NCBI RefSeq assembly: GCF_016307205.1
Contig: NZ_JAEIJD010000001.1
Coordinates: forward strand, 310,001 to 374,000
Reading direction: 5' to 3'
Length of the DNA: 64,000 nt
DNA from: Pontibaca salina
GTDB lineage: Bacteria; Pseudomonadota; Alphaproteobacteria; Rhodobacterales; Rhodobacteraceae
The notes beneath the pieces are model-generated. The model did not search any database. It was not told where the DNA came from and worked only from the letters and a program-made list of their open reading frames with translations. Below, piece after piece: positions 16,971 to 27,941 of this stretch. Made by a program: the position numbers and the translations under genes. Each line of letters opens with the position of its first letter. Within the stretch, counting starts at the first letter, position 1.

Positions 16971-19256
16971 TCAGATATCCACGCGCACCGTCACCGACAC
17001 CTCGCCGTGCGTTGCCTCGTCCCAAGTCAGAATCACCTGGCTTTTATCGCTGCCTTCTTCAGGCCGCGCATAGGGCATGGCGTGTTTCACCGCCGACTGC
17101 TCATTAAAAATCTCGCCCAGCGCCACCACCGCATCCACTGCCCGTGCGCGACCAAGGAAGGGCAGTTCGCCATCGGTATCGATCACCCAGTTTTGCGCGG
17201 CGGTGCCCTGTAGATATCGCAAGCGCAAGGGGCTTGCCGCCTTTTTGTCGACGCCATGATAGGCGTTGCCAGTATAGGTTACATCGCGGATTCGGCTGAA
17301 GTTCAATTCGGCAAAACTGGTATCGACCCGCTCGGCCCGATCAATGGTACCGTTGATCGCGCGGAAATTGTTGCCGTTGACCGTTACACCGTTCAGGAAA
17401 TGGCCCGCGCCGTAAGGTTTGACGACGATATAGCTGAACCACGGGGCCACCGCGCTCGCCAGAAAAATGTTGTCGGTGATGCTCATCGAACTGAATGAAA
17501 AACCATCGATGAAGGCCGGGCTGGGGTCGTGTTCATTGGTCCATTCGATAAAGCAATTATCGACGTAATTTCCGGTAATGGTCGCGCAGGTATAGGTGCC
17601 GGCGATGACCAGCCCGGCGGTGCGCACGCCATTGGCGACGGAATCGCCCTGAAAGAAGTGGTTACCGATCACCATGCTATTGTCCCCCGCCAACATGGCG
17701 AAATGCTTGAAACGGGTGGCGCGATTGTTGCGCAGTTTGACATCATTGGCATTGGCATTCAGCGCAATGGTCTTGCGGTCTTCGACATCTAACGGTTCTT
17801 CCGCCGACAAAAACTGACAGCGGTCGATCAACATGCCCTGACACCCCGCCCCGATCGAGGTCAGCCCGCGATCCATGGGCCGCGAGATAAAGCAATCCCG
17901 CAAGCTGAAAGTCTGCCCGGAAGGCGCCAGTCTGATCCCGCTGCACAGGCTGTTGCACTGGACCTCTACATCTGAGATCGAAAACTGATTCAATTGACTG
18001 AAGCCACTGAAATCCAGCATATATTTGAATCCGTGAAACTCATAGGTTTGCGTTCCAGCGGCATCATAGAGCGGTGCACTGAGGGTAATTTCTCCTGCTC
18101 CGGTATTCTTCGATTGAACATAGATTTCCCGCCCGACACCATCGCCTGTAACCAGCGCCCCCACCGGAACATTGGCGATATTGGTCACGTTGGTCAGGAT
18201 CCGCGCGTCGTTGGGATCATAGGTCGCTTGAGACGTAACAATTTCGGTATCCCAAGCGGTTGATTCGGCGGCTGTGAACTGCCCGTTGCGGAGCACCCGT
18301 CGCGTGGCGTAGCTCGCCTTGTTGGGCACCGCTGCTTGCATGTCGATCGGACCGGTCACGGTGATCTTGCGCCCGCCCATGTCCAGCGATTCATGGTCGA
18401 CATTGTTCAGCAAGGCCTGAAACGCCTTACGAAATGCCAGTTCTTCGTTGCCAAACGCCGCGATGTAAGTCGGCAGATCGAACCCCTTGGTCAGCAACAG
18501 CATCTTGTCTGCGGGCATGCTAACCGTGCCCACGAACTCGACCGGCGACAGCAGACTGACCGTTTCGCCAAGGTAGTAGTCCCCCGCCGGAACGAAAAGC
18601 CGCCGCCCATTGGCAGCAAGGTCAGCAGCCGTAAACGCAGCGGTATTGTCAGTGCTGCCATCGCCGATGGCACCGAAGTCGCGTATATCGACGCGGCCCA
18701 TCATATCGAGCACAAACAGCTTGGTAACATCCGTGATTTCGATGTCGTCGATGCGCAGCACGCCCCCATTCGGCCCGGTCAGGTCAAGGCCGAAATGCCC
18801 GTAAATCGCCTCCAACCCCCAAGCCATATCGACCCCGCCCCGCGCGCCCGAGCCAACAATCGCGGCGATCTCGACCACGTCGCCATAGCTGGCCAGCGTG
18901 ACGGTCGGTCCCACCTCGACCACGCCGTTCACATGATCGCCCCCGCCCGCGCCAGCCCAGCCGGCAATCCGTACCGACGGCAGGTTGCCGCTGACCGCCT
19001 TGATACGCGCGCGGATTTGCAGATAGCAGCCAGGCAGCAGTGGCGTTTCCCCCATATAGCGCAACTTTTGTGTGCTTTCGGTCTTTTGCAGCTCCAGACA
19101 GCCGCCAAACTCCGGATCTGCCGGAACAAAGGCGGCATTGGCGGCCCCGGCATAGCTATCCGAACCCGGCGTGCCATCGCCGCTTGACCACATGTCCAGG
19201 CCATTCGCGAATGCCGGTGGCATGAACAATATGCCGTCGGTGATTGCCTTGTTCAT
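16971..19256 (-). CDS. Right-handed beta-helix protein (glycosyl hydrolase 28-related / tailspike-like)
   Basis: A 761-residue protein with the pectate-lyase superfamily entry motif IRDFGAIGDGSTDNTAAFTAA near residue 190, followed by parallel-helix repeats (for example NNRATRFKHFAMLAGDNSMVIGNHFF; TGNYVDNCF; NNFRAINGTI). The first 180 residues form a separate beta-rich, carbohydrate-binding-like domain. No Sec or Tat signal is visible although such folds are normally extracellular. ATG 19256 follows GGGAAAGGG. No phage or polysaccharide genes adjoin it, so it could be a surface polysaccharide lyase or a domesticated tailspike; I cannot choose. Confidence 0.8.
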   Translation of the reverse strand: MNKAITDGILFMPPAFANGLDMWSSGDGTPGSDSYAGAANAAFVPADPEFGGCLELQKTESTQKLRYMGETPLLPGCYLQIRARIKAVSGNLPSVRIAGWAGAGGGDHVNGVVEVGPTVTLASYGDVVEIAAIVGSGARGGVDMAWGLEAIYGHFGLDLTGPNGGVLRIDDIEITDVTKLFVLDMMGRVDIRDFGAIGDGSTDNTAAFTAADLAANGRRLFVPAGDYYLGETVSLLSPVEFVGTVSMPADKMLLLTKGFDLPTYIAAFGNEELAFRKAFQALLNNVDHESLDMGGRKITVTGPIDMQAAVPNKASYATRRVLRNGQFTAAESTAWDTEIVTSQATYDPNDARILTNVTNIANVPVGALVTGDGVGREIYVQSKNTGAGEITLSAPLYDAAGTQTYEFHGFKYMLDFSGFSQLNQFSISDVEVQCNSLCSGIRLAPSGQTFSLRDCFISRPMDRGLTSIGAGCQGMLIDRCQFLSAEEPLDVEDRKTIALNANANDVKLRNNRATRFKHFAMLAGDNSMVIGNHFFQGDSVANGVRTAGLVIAGTYTCATITGNYVDNCFIEWTNEHDPSPAFIDGFSFSSMSITDNIFLASAVAPWFSYIVVKPYGAGHFLNGVTVNGNNFRAINGTIDRAERVDTSFAELNFSRIRDVTYTGNAYHGVDKKAASPLRLRYLQGTAAQNWVIDTDGELPFLGRARAVDAVVALGEIFNEQSAVKHAMPYARPEEGSDKSQVILTWDEATHGEVSVTVRVDI

Positions 19257-19411
19257 CGAAATCCCTTTCCCATCGCGGCGCTGCCGCGCGCATTGCATCA
19301 ATCCGGGGCGAACCGGACACGGGAAATGGTGTAGCAACAAAGGCTAAAGACGGTCTTAAACCACCGTCACGGTTTGTTGGGGCGCGGCGCAACGGCCACG
19401 CCCCAAGGGTA

Positions 19412-20986
19412 TCACGCCAGATCGCCGGCCAAGGCACGGTCGATTAGCGCGACGGTCTCATCGACACCGTATAGCGCGATAAATCCACCGAAACGCGGCC
19501 CTTGGCTGGCTCCCAAAAGCACCTCGTAAAGAGCGGTAAACCATCCGCGCAGCGGATCGAACCGGTCGCGACCCACGGCATAGACCACGGATTGCAGCGC
19601 TTCGTCCTCGACCGGCCCATCATAGGCGGTCAGTTGGTCGCGCAATTCCTCTAGGGCGGCGCGCTCTGCCTCGCTGGGCGCGCGGAACGCCCGCGTCGGT
19701 CTGACAAAATCCTCATAATAGCGCAGCGCATAGCCCACCGCCGCCGCCAAATCCGGATGGCTGTCGGCCGATGCCTCAGGCGCATAGCGCCGAATAAACC
19801 CCCAAAGCTGCTCCTCGCTTTCGGCGCCGGATACCGACGCCAGATTGAGCAACATCGCGAATGGCACGATCAGTGTCGACTCCGGGACGTCGCCACCATG
19901 AATATGCCAGACCGGGTTGTTCAGCCGCGCCTTGACATCCTGCCCCGCAAAAGCCCGCAATTGCTGGTGGTATTCATCCACCGCCTTTGGGATCACATCG
20001 AAATGCATCCGCTTGGCGGTCTGGGGTTTCAGGTACATGAAATATGACAGGCTTTCGCTGCTGGCATAGGTCAGCCATTCGTCGATGCTGACGCCGTTAC
20101 CTTTCGACTTGCTGATTTTCTGGCCGTTCTCGTCCAGAAACAGCTCATAGGTGAAATGTTCTGGGGCGCGCGCTCCCAGAGTGCGACAGATGCCATCGTA
20201 AATCGGTGTGTTGGTCGAGTGATCCTTGCCATACATCTCGAAATCGACGCCCAGTGCCGCCCAGCGCCCACCGAAATCCGGCTTCCACTGCAGTTTTACA
20301 TTGCCGCCGGTCACCGGCAACGTCCATTCACGCCCGTCCTCGTCGTCAAAGGTGATCGTGCCGTCCTTGGCGTTCACGTCCTTGATCGGCACATACAGCA
20401 CCCGTCCGGTTTCGGGATGGATGGGCAGAAAGATCGAATAGGTTTTCTGACGCTCATCGCGCAGCGATTGCAGCATGATCTTCATCAGGTCATCATAGCG
20501 TTCAGCCGCGCGCAGCAGCACCTCGTCGAACTGGCCCGAGCGATAGAACTCGGTGGCGCTGATGAACTCGTACTCAAAACCAAACGTGTCGAGGAAGCGG
20601 CGCAACATGGCGTTATTGTGCGCGCCAAAGCTTTCATGCGTACCGAACGGGTCGGGGACATCGCTTAATGGCAGTTGCAGATGCTCGTTGAGCATCTCTT
20701 GGTTGGGCACGTTGCCCGGCACCTTGCGCATCCCGTCCATATCGTCGGAGAAACACAGCAGCCGCGTAGGAATATCGCTCAGTTCCTCGAAAGCGCGCCG
20801 GATCATCGTGGTGCGCGCGACCTCGCCAAAGGTGCCGATATGTGGCAAACCAGACGGGCCATAGCCGGTCTGAAACAGCACATACCCTTTTTCCGGCGGC
20901 GCTTTTTCATAGCGTTTCAATACCCGGCGCGCTTCGACAAAGGGCCAGGCTTTCGATTGAAACGCTGCTTCGCGCAACTCGGACAT
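19412..20986 (-). CDS. lysK: Lysine-tRNA ligase, class I
   Basis: A class I lysyl-tRNA synthetase of 524 residues, the archaeal-type enzyme that alphaproteobacteria use instead of class II LysS. The HIGH-like motif is [13 protein letters not shown] near residue 40 and the KMSKS-like motif is KISKSKGNG. The SC-fold and C-terminal helical anticodon domain account for the remainder. ATG 20986 is preferred because GGAG lies seven bases upstream; an ATG at 20992 has the same GGAG too close. It stands alone on the minus strand. Confidence 0.96.
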   Translation of the reverse strand: MSELREAAFQSKAWPFVEARRVLKRYEKAPPEKGYVLFQTGYGPSGLPHIGTFGEVARTTMIRRAFEELSDIPTRLLCFSDDMDGMRKVPGNVPNQEMLNEHLQLPLSDVPDPFGTHESFGAHNNAMLRRFLDTFGFEYEFISATEFYRSGQFDEVLLRAAERYDDLMKIMLQSLRDERQKTYSIFLPIHPETGRVLYVPIKDVNAKDGTITFDDEDGREWTLPVTGGNVKLQWKPDFGGRWAALGVDFEMYGKDHSTNTPIYDGICRTLGARAPEHFTYELFLDENGQKISKSKGNGVSIDEWLTYASSESLSYFMYLKPQTAKRMHFDVIPKAVDEYHQQLRAFAGQDVKARLNNPVWHIHGGDVPESTLIVPFAMLLNLASVSGAESEEQLWGFIRRYAPEASADSHPDLAAAVGYALRYYEDFVRPTRAFRAPSEAERAALEELRDQLTAYDGPVEDEALQSVVYAVGRDRFDPLRGWFTALYEVLLGASQGPRFGGFIALYGVDETVALIDRALAGDLA

Positions 20987-21103
20987 CTTCATTCTCCAGG
21001 GTAAAGGGTCACGCAGGCAGTGCGCGACCATCGGCCGTTACCTATTGTGCTGGCGTGGGCGCGTCAATATTCTGCACCGCAACAAGCGCGCAACAAAGGA
21101 TTT

Positions 21104-21526
21104 ATGACCATGCCAGACACCGACAATCTTGGCGCTCAGGATGCGCTTGTGGCGCTGATGATCGCCGTTTCCGCCTCGGATGAAAATATCCGCACCGCAG
21201 AACTGATCAAGATCCAGTCGGCGGTCAACAACCTGCCGGTTTTCGCTGATTATGACGATGACCGTATGAATGTCACCGCGCAGGTCGTGTTCGATCTTTT
21301 CGAACAGGAGGACGGTCTGGACGCGCTGTTCGGCCTGATCCGTAAACACCTGCCCGAGCGCCTGTTCGAAACCGCTTATGCGCTGGCCTGCGACGTGGCT
21401 GCCGCCGATGGCAGGATCGGCGAAGCCGAACTGCGACTGCTCGAGGAAATCCGCTATGAGCTTAATCTCGATCGGCTGCATGCCGCCGCAATCGAGCGCG
21501 GCGCGCGGGCCCGGCACCTGACCTGA
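21104..21526 (+). CDS. TerB-family (tellurite resistance-like) protein
   Basis: A 140-residue all-helical protein of the TerB/DjlA N-terminal type: AQDALVALMIAVSASDENIRTAEL and LACDVAAADGRIGEAELRLLEEI are the two acidic, metal-binding-like helix pairs of the fold. Despite the family name most stand-alone members have no shown role in tellurite resistance. ATG 21104 has AAAGGA four bases upstream. It converges on dacB and is divergent from lysK. Confidence 0.85.
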   Translation: MTMPDTDNLGAQDALVALMIAVSASDENIRTAELIKIQSAVNNLPVFADYDDDRMNVTAQVVFDLFEQEDGLDALFGLIRKHLPERLFETAYALACDVAAADGRIGEAELRLLEEIRYELNLDRLHAAAIERGARARHLT

Positions 21527-21536
21527 GGCGAGCCGC

Positions 21537-23033
21537 TCAGGTACAGTAAAGCACGCCCCAACGCTCGATCAGCTTTTGCTGCAGATTCTTGGCCCGGCGG
21601 TTCCAGTTGCGCGCCCCCGGCGGTATCTCATGCTCAGTGGCTTTGAATTTTTCGCGCGTGTCGGCGTCGGCGGAGAATATCGCAAAGGCCAATTCGGTAC
21701 CATCCGGTCCGGTCATGAAGCCGCCCAGCCCTGAGACAAAATTCAGCGTTCCGGTCTTGGCGTAAACCTTGATCGGATGCCCCTTGTTTGGCCGCCCCTG
21801 CGCATCGCGCAATGTGAATTCTTTAAGCATCGGGCGCAGATGCCCCTGTCTGCGCACCTGAACCAGTGCCGTCACCAAATCAGCCGCGGTCATGCGCGAT
21901 TCATCGCCAAGACCCGAGTGATCGACCAGATTTGTCTGCACCATACCATAGCGCTCGGCCGCCCACGCGTTCATTTGCCGCGCCGAAGCGCGAATCGAAT
22001 CTGGCCGCCCGACGCGAGCCGCCGTTGCAGTCATTCCGATCATCTCGGCGATCAGATTATTCGACCAGTTCAACATATCGCGCAAAATGCCGCTCAATTC
22101 GCCGCTTTGGTGTTCCACCAGAACGCGCGCGCCCGCCGGCAGGGCGGTAACGACCTTTGGCACCTTCAGCTTGATATCCTGCGCCGCTGCCAGCGTCCGG
22201 AAGACATCGCCGACATAGTCACCGGGTCGACGCACCGGCAACCAACGCGCGCCCTCCTTGCCCAGCGCCCTGCGGGCCACGGTCCACTGATCCCCACCCT
22301 TGTCACTGGCATAGGTATAAACCGGCGTGCTGCGGTCCACGACCTGCATCCGCGACACGGCAACTGCGGGGCGGAACTTCCGCGCCCGTGCCTCCATGCT
22401 GATTGTATAATCTTGGCCGGCCCGCTTCCATTCGAAATGCACCCGGTTGAAATTTAGCGCTATTCCCGAAACGGCAGGGCTGTATCCCGAATAATCGGCT
22501 TGCGTAGCATCAATACTGGATGTGAACGGCAGCGCGCCATCTTGCACCACAAAACCGCCGGTGACCTGGCGCACACCCGCCAGCTTCAATTGCGCTGCCA
22601 TAGCCGCCAGGTCATCGGTATCCAGCGACGGATCTCCACCCCCAGCAAGGATCAGATCTCCGCTCAGAACCCCATTATGGATTACGCCGTTTGTCAAAAG
22701 CCGGGTCTTGAAGCGATACCCCGCACCCAATGTCTCCAGCGCGTATAAGGCGGTCAGCGCCTTAGCCACGCTCGCAGGAGGTAGCGCAAGATCGCCATGC
22801 AGCGTTTCCAGCACCAGCCCGGTCTTGGTGTCCGCCACCGAACAGGCCACCTTACCGCTCAGCTTGGCCCGATCCACCAGCCCCTCGGGGCCGCCCGTGA
22901 TTTCGGCTTGCAAAGCGGCAAAGCGCATCTGCGGGCGCAGCGATGTTTGCGGCGCAGCAGCACCCACCGGCCCCGCAGCCAGCAGTGCCCCTATTCCACC
23001 AAGAAAAAACCGACGCGATCTGTTCATTGTCAT
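21537..23033 (-). CDS. dacB: D-alanyl-D-alanine carboxypeptidase/endopeptidase (PBP4, S13 family)
   Basis: Trims or cleaves peptidoglycan peptides in the periplasm. The 498-residue protein has all three penicillin-binding motifs: S-V-A-K (in PPASVAKALTAL), S-N-N (in LNWSNNLIAEMIG) and K-T-G (in YAKTGTLNFVSG). The N-terminus NRSRRFFLGGIGALLAAGP is a twin-arginine signal. ATGs at 23033 and 23027 are both possible. It lies 52 bases after nadD on the same strand. The large frame upstream to 23318 runs into nadD and is not used. Confidence 0.93.
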   Translation of the reverse strand: MTMNRSRRFFLGGIGALLAAGPVGAAAPQTSLRPQMRFAALQAEITGGPEGLVDRAKLSGKVACSVADTKTGLVLETLHGDLALPPASVAKALTALYALETLGAGYRFKTRLLTNGVIHNGVLSGDLILAGGGDPSLDTDDLAAMAAQLKLAGVRQVTGGFVVQDGALPFTSSIDATQADYSGYSPAVSGIALNFNRVHFEWKRAGQDYTISMEARARKFRPAVAVSRMQVVDRSTPVYTYASDKGGDQWTVARRALGKEGARWLPVRRPGDYVGDVFRTLAAAQDIKLKVPKVVTALPAGARVLVEHQSGELSGILRDMLNWSNNLIAEMIGMTATAARVGRPDSIRASARQMNAWAAERYGMVQTNLVDHSGLGDESRMTAADLVTALVQVRRQGHLRPMLKEFTLRDAQGRPNKGHPIKVYAKTGTLNFVSGLGGFMTGPDGTELAFAIFSADADTREKFKATEHEIPPGARNWNRRAKNLQQKLIERWGVLYCT

Positions 23034-23085
23034 GGCCGCATCTAACCGCAGCCCAACGGGACAGACAACCACCTCACAGGGCGTT

Positions 23086-23715
23086 TCAGTGCTCACCTTC
23101 GCGTGATTGGGCGGCCGTCCACTTTCCGGCTGCCCGGATTTCGGATGAGGAAATATCAACCATTGGGACGTTGACGAAACACCAAGCTGGCGCCTCTGCC
23201 TGCGCCAGTGCTTGACTTTGCGAACCCGGAATCCGGTACGGTCGGTAAATTCGCGCCGCGGGCGACATGCAAGCCGAAATTTGCTGACCCGGACGCGCCA
23301 GCACACCGACCGGCACATGGTCCATGATCCAGCGCCAATCCTGCCATCGATGGATCTGCGCCAGATTGTCCGCGCCCATCAACCAGACGAACCGCACGCC
23401 CCGATAACGCGTGCGCAGCGCCGCCAGTGTGCGGGCTGTCACCCGTGTACCCAGCCGCGTCTCAATATCCGTCACATCAACGTGGGGGTGGCGCATCACC
23501 GCGCACGCCCGCTCAATTCGTTCGGCCAATGGAGCGGGGCCATGCTCTTTCAGCGGGTTGCCGGGACTGACCAACCACCAGACCCGATCCAAACCAAACC
23601 GTTTCAGCGCCTCACGCGTGATATGCGCATGGCCCTTGTGCGCGGGATCGAAAGACCCGCCCAGCAGGCCGATTGACATGCCCGCTCGCGCCAGTGGAAA
23701 CTCTGTCCGCGCCAC
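23086..23715 (-). CDS. nadD: Nicotinate-nucleotide adenylyltransferase
   Basis: Adenylates nicotinate mononucleotide to deamido-NAD, feeding NadE (present at 31.6-33.3 kb). The protein of about 209 residues has the nucleotidyltransferase motif [14 protein letters not shown], the [11 protein letters not shown] loop and the terminal ISSSEIR motif. I chose GTG 23715 ([12 protein letters not shown]) with GGAAG just upstream; a TTG at 23739 and an ATG at 23679 are alternatives, the latter starting almost at the motif. Divergent from ettA with an 79-base gap. Confidence 0.93.
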   Translation of the reverse strand: MARTEFPLARAGMSIGLLGGSFDPAHKGHAHITREALKRFGLDRVWWLVSPGNPLKEHGPAPLAERIERACAVMRHPHVDVTDIETRLGTRVTARTLAALRTRYRGVRFVWLMGADNLAQIHRWQDWRWIMDHVPVGVLARPGQQISACMSPAARIYRPYRIPGSQSQALAQAEAPAWCFVNVPMVDISSSEIRAAGKWTAAQSREGEH

Positions 23716-23794
23716 ATTTCTTCCCGATTGCTCTTTCAACCGCCCTTGGATAGACCACCGACGTCAAAGCGCAAGTGAGCAGCAGGAGCACACC

Positions 23795-25450
<1,656 letters not shown>

Positions 25451-25455
25451 GGCTA

Positions 25456-25480
25456 AGGGCGGCGCACATTCCGCCGCCCT
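25456..25480 (+). terminator. Hairpin after ettA
   Basis: AGGGCGGCG at 25456-25464 pairs with CGCCGCCCT at 25472-25480 across a seven-base loop, starting five bases after the ettA stop. A very stable stem without a T run; a plausible 3'-end stabiliser or terminator. Confidence 0.5.
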
Positions 25481-25585
25481 ACACAGGCTAATAGTGAACT
25501 TCCCTTGGTCGCTATATGGTCGGGCAAAACCACCTGAAAACCGGCGTAACTCGCATAAATGGGTCAATCCTTTACCCCGGGCTTT

Positions 25586-25876
25586 TCAGGTCTCCGCGAC
25601 AACAGCCCCTTTCATCTCTCCGGTCATCCGCGCCAGATCCTCGCGGCTAAGCTTTTTGCGCACCTCCTCAATGGCCTGTTCGGCGGCATCACGCGTCGCT
25701 TTGTCAGGCCATTCTGTGATGGCCGCACTGGTGCGGTCGCTGGTGCGCACAACCGTGATGCGGCTGGCACCTAGAGCCTTTAACGCAGGCAGGCGCTTTT
25801 CGCGGATTCCGCGCAGGGTGATGTCGTAATCGGTGCCATCGGCGACCTCCCAAGTGGTGATCGTGATATATGCCAT
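25586..25876 (-). CDS. Small conserved protein, dimeric alpha/beta-barrel-like
   Basis: A 96-residue protein starting MAYITITTWEVADGTDYD after a strong GGGAGG site. The strand-helix-helix-strand order (AYITITTWEV; LPALKALGASRITVVRTSDRTSAAITEW; a long C-terminal helix) resembles ABM/NIPSNAP-type ferredoxin-like dimers, but I do not recognise a specific family and no catalytic residue stands out. It converges on ettA and is divergent from cspA. Confidence 0.7.
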   Translation of the reverse strand: MAYITITTWEVADGTDYDITLRGIREKRLPALKALGASRITVVRTSDRTSAAITEWPDKATRDAAEQAIEEVRKKLSREDLARMTGEMKGAVVAET

Positions 25877-26359
25877 GGTGACCTCCCAGACCTTTAAGAC
25901 CCTTGTATCATACACCATTTTTGCCCGGTTATGGGCATTAACCATGCAGCCAGTCGACGATTAGCGCCTTTTACACCGCCCCCCAATGCGGCCTTTGTCC
26001 TGCTGCTGCCGCGAAAGACAACCACCGCGGGCCACTGTCTGTGCTGTATTTTATGCCCGGCGCCTGCTGTTTTTTCGGAATCCCGATTGCCCGGCCCGGC
26101 CTGCTTTCAACACGCGGTTTTCATGGGACAAACCCACTCTCAGACAACCGAGACCATTGGCGCAGCTTCGCCTGAGCAAGCAGTTTACAACGAATCACCT
26201 TGCCAGAGAGCTGAATTGCTGCAATATGGACCCGCTTACGTTATCTTTTTCGACCCACTGTCTCCGATCAAACGGCGGTCAGTCTAATCGATCCAAAGAC
26301 CAACCACGCCGGGCTGTCGCACTCCGCGGACAGCAAACAAACGATAGGAGACCACGGAT
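25877..26359. other. Intergenic region and likely long 5' leader of cspA
   Basis: A 483-base region between two divergent genes. Several small frames exist but none is convincing. Cold-shock genes usually have long structured leaders, and a small hairpin (GCTGTC...GACAGC) lies about 35 bases before the cspA start. The cspA ribosome site is ATAGGAGACC. I see no confident promoter. Confidence 0.45.
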
Positions 26360-26566
26360 ATGGCCACTGGCACCGTGAAATGGTTCAACGCAACTAAAGG
26401 CTTCGGCTTCATCGCACCCGATGGCGGCAGCAAGGACGTTTTCGTCCACATCTCCGCTGTTGAGCGTGCCGGCCTGACAGGTCTGGCTGACAATCAGAAG
26501 GTTACCTTCGACATTGAAGCCGGCCGTGACGGCCGCGAAAGCGCGACCAACATCGCTCTGGCATAA
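26360..26566 (+). CDS. cspA: Cold-shock domain protein
   Basis: A 68-residue single cold-shock domain, an RNA/DNA chaperone of the OB fold. RNP1 is KGFGFI and RNP2 is VFVHISAV, with the usual [14 protein letters not shown] start. It is followed by a strong terminator, so it is monocistronic. Several csp paralogues are normal in this group, so cold inducibility is not assured. Confidence 0.97.
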   Translation: MATGTVKWFNATKGFGFIAPDGGSKDVFVHISAVERAGLTGLADNQKVTFDIEAGRDGRESATNIALA

Positions 26567-26598
26567 GCCAGACGGACCGCACGTCCGTTAAAAAATTC

Positions 26599-26630
26599 AA
26601 AGGCCCGCGCCAGTCGCGGGCCTTTTTCTT
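26599..26630 (+). terminator. Rho-independent terminator of cspA
   Basis: An 11-bp stem (AAAGGCCCGCG with CGCGGGCCTTT) around a five-base loop, ending in a T-rich run, 33 bases after the cspA stop. The clearest intrinsic terminator in the window. Confidence 0.9.
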
Positions 26631-26750
26631 TGCAATTTATGCTATACTCGCTGCAGTCGCACCAGGATCTGGCCCTACTGGCATGCGCGTGTTTGACCCA
26701 AAGCCTGATCGACCCAAATGTTAAGTATTGGAGAGAAAATCGGGACTGCC

Positions 26751-27314
26751 ATGATTTCACGCCGTACTTTCTTAATGACCACCGCTTCCGCTGCCACTGC
26801 CCCTTTACTAATGCCCGAACCGGCCCAAGCTCAGGAAGCATTCGACCCGAAGCCGCAATATGTCAGCATAAGGGATCACTTCCTGCCGGGGCAGATGCTG
26901 GTGCTGCCGCGCTCTTATTATCTTTACTGGGTGACCGAGCCCCGCCGGGCGATTCGATATGGCGTTGGCGTTGGCATGGCCGGTCTGCAATTTACCGGCA
27001 CTGCGACGATCGACGTGAAAAAGGAATGGCCCACCTGGCGGCCCACGGACGAGATGATCGAACGCAGCCCCCAGATCTATGGTCGCTTCAAAGACAACGA
27101 CTATGTCCAACCGGGTGGCCCTGAGAACCCACTGGGCGCGCGGGCGCTTTATCTGTTTCAGAATGGCGTCGACACCTATTTCCGGGTCCACGGCACCAGC
27201 GATACACGCAGCATTGGTCGCTCTGTCTCAAACGGTTGTATCCGCATGCTCAACTCCCATGTGGTCGACCTTTACCAGCGGGTGCCGATCGGAACAGTCG
27301 TTACTGTAATCTGA
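26751..27314 (+). CDS. L,D-transpeptidase (YkuD domain), Tat-targeted
   Basis: Forms 3-3 peptidoglycan crosslinks or attaches proteins to the wall. The 187-residue protein has a twin-arginine signal (MISRRTFLMTTASAATAPLL) and a YkuD catalytic domain with HGTSDTRSIGRSVSNGCIRM: the histidine and the cysteine of the S-x-G-C-I-R motif are intact. ATG 26751 is chosen because it places the RR motif at the N-terminus; an ATG at 26718 would add 11 residues. It is 46 bases from the next plus-strand gene. Confidence 0.9.
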   Translation: MISRRTFLMTTASAATAPLLMPEPAQAQEAFDPKPQYVSIRDHFLPGQMLVLPRSYYLYWVTEPRRAIRYGVGVGMAGLQFTGTATIDVKKEWPTWRPTDEMIERSPQIYGRFKDNDYVQPGGPENPLGARALYLFQNGVDTYFRVHGTSDTRSIGRSVSNGCIRMLNSHVVDLYQRVPIGTVVTVI

Positions 27315-27360
27315 ACATGTTCACTGGGCGTGGTTGCCCCACCTGCAGATGAGTGGTGAC

Positions 27361-27921
27361 ATGTCCGAAAGAACTTGCCTGCTTGCCATCGTCTCCGCCT
27401 TGACGCTGGCGCTTATCATACCAGCCAAGGCCAATCCGGTTGCGAACATGCTTCCGGACCAAGCGGAAATCGATGCCGTAAAGGCCCGGCTTGCCCCGAT
27501 TCAATTGCTGTCTTTTGCGACCGGGCGGGAATATTGCGGCTATCTGGGCGAACTTGCCAACGAACGACTCTTTTTTACCGAAATGATCCGGGGCGGTCAC
27601 GATGGCTGCACCCCCCGCCTTCCGAGACGAGCAGCGCAGGTTCGCGCCTCGTTGCACACGCACGGGGCCTATGACCCCTCAGTTCCGGCAGAATTCCCGA
27701 CCGTTCTGGACATGGACAGCGATGCGCGCGAGGGCGTGAACGGCTATGTCGCGACGCCCGGTGGGCGGCTTTGGTACATCAACAGCCGCGCCTTGGTGGC
27801 GATCCAGATTTGTGGCGAGGGCTGTTTGCCGCAGGACGAGCGTTTTCGCACTGGCGATGACGGTCCGATCCGAAACCGCTATACCCGCGAGGAGTTGCTG
27901 CAGTTAGAGAAGGCGCATTAA
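27361..27921 (+). CDS. Exported DUF4329-type protein with a JAMM-like metal site
   Basis: A 186-residue secreted protein: Sec signal (MSERTCLLAIVSALTLALII to about PAKA), then a domain resembling DUF4329. E64 in CGYLGEL, H99-T-H101 in SLHTHGAYDPS and D121 in DMDSDAREGV are arranged as in JAB/JAMM metalloproteases and deaminases, suggesting a zinc site. Cysteines C59, C83 and a C-x3-C pair near 155 could form disulfides. Activity is inference. The ATG at 27361 follows GGTGA. A short signal-bearing toxin-like or peptidase role is possible. Confidence 0.65.
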   Translation: MSERTCLLAIVSALTLALIIPAKANPVANMLPDQAEIDAVKARLAPIQLLSFATGREYCGYLGELANERLFFTEMIRGGHDGCTPRLPRRAAQVRASLHTHGAYDPSVPAEFPTVLDMDSDAREGVNGYVATPGGRLWYINSRALVAIQICGEGCLPQDERFRTGDDGPIRNRYTREELLQLEKAH

Positions 27922-27941
27922 GGCGTGCTGCGTTGATCAGC

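Noticed and set aside
25931-26287. 118-codon plus-strand frame before cspA
   Set aside because: Composition is unlike a real protein and it lies in what is probably the cspA 5' region.
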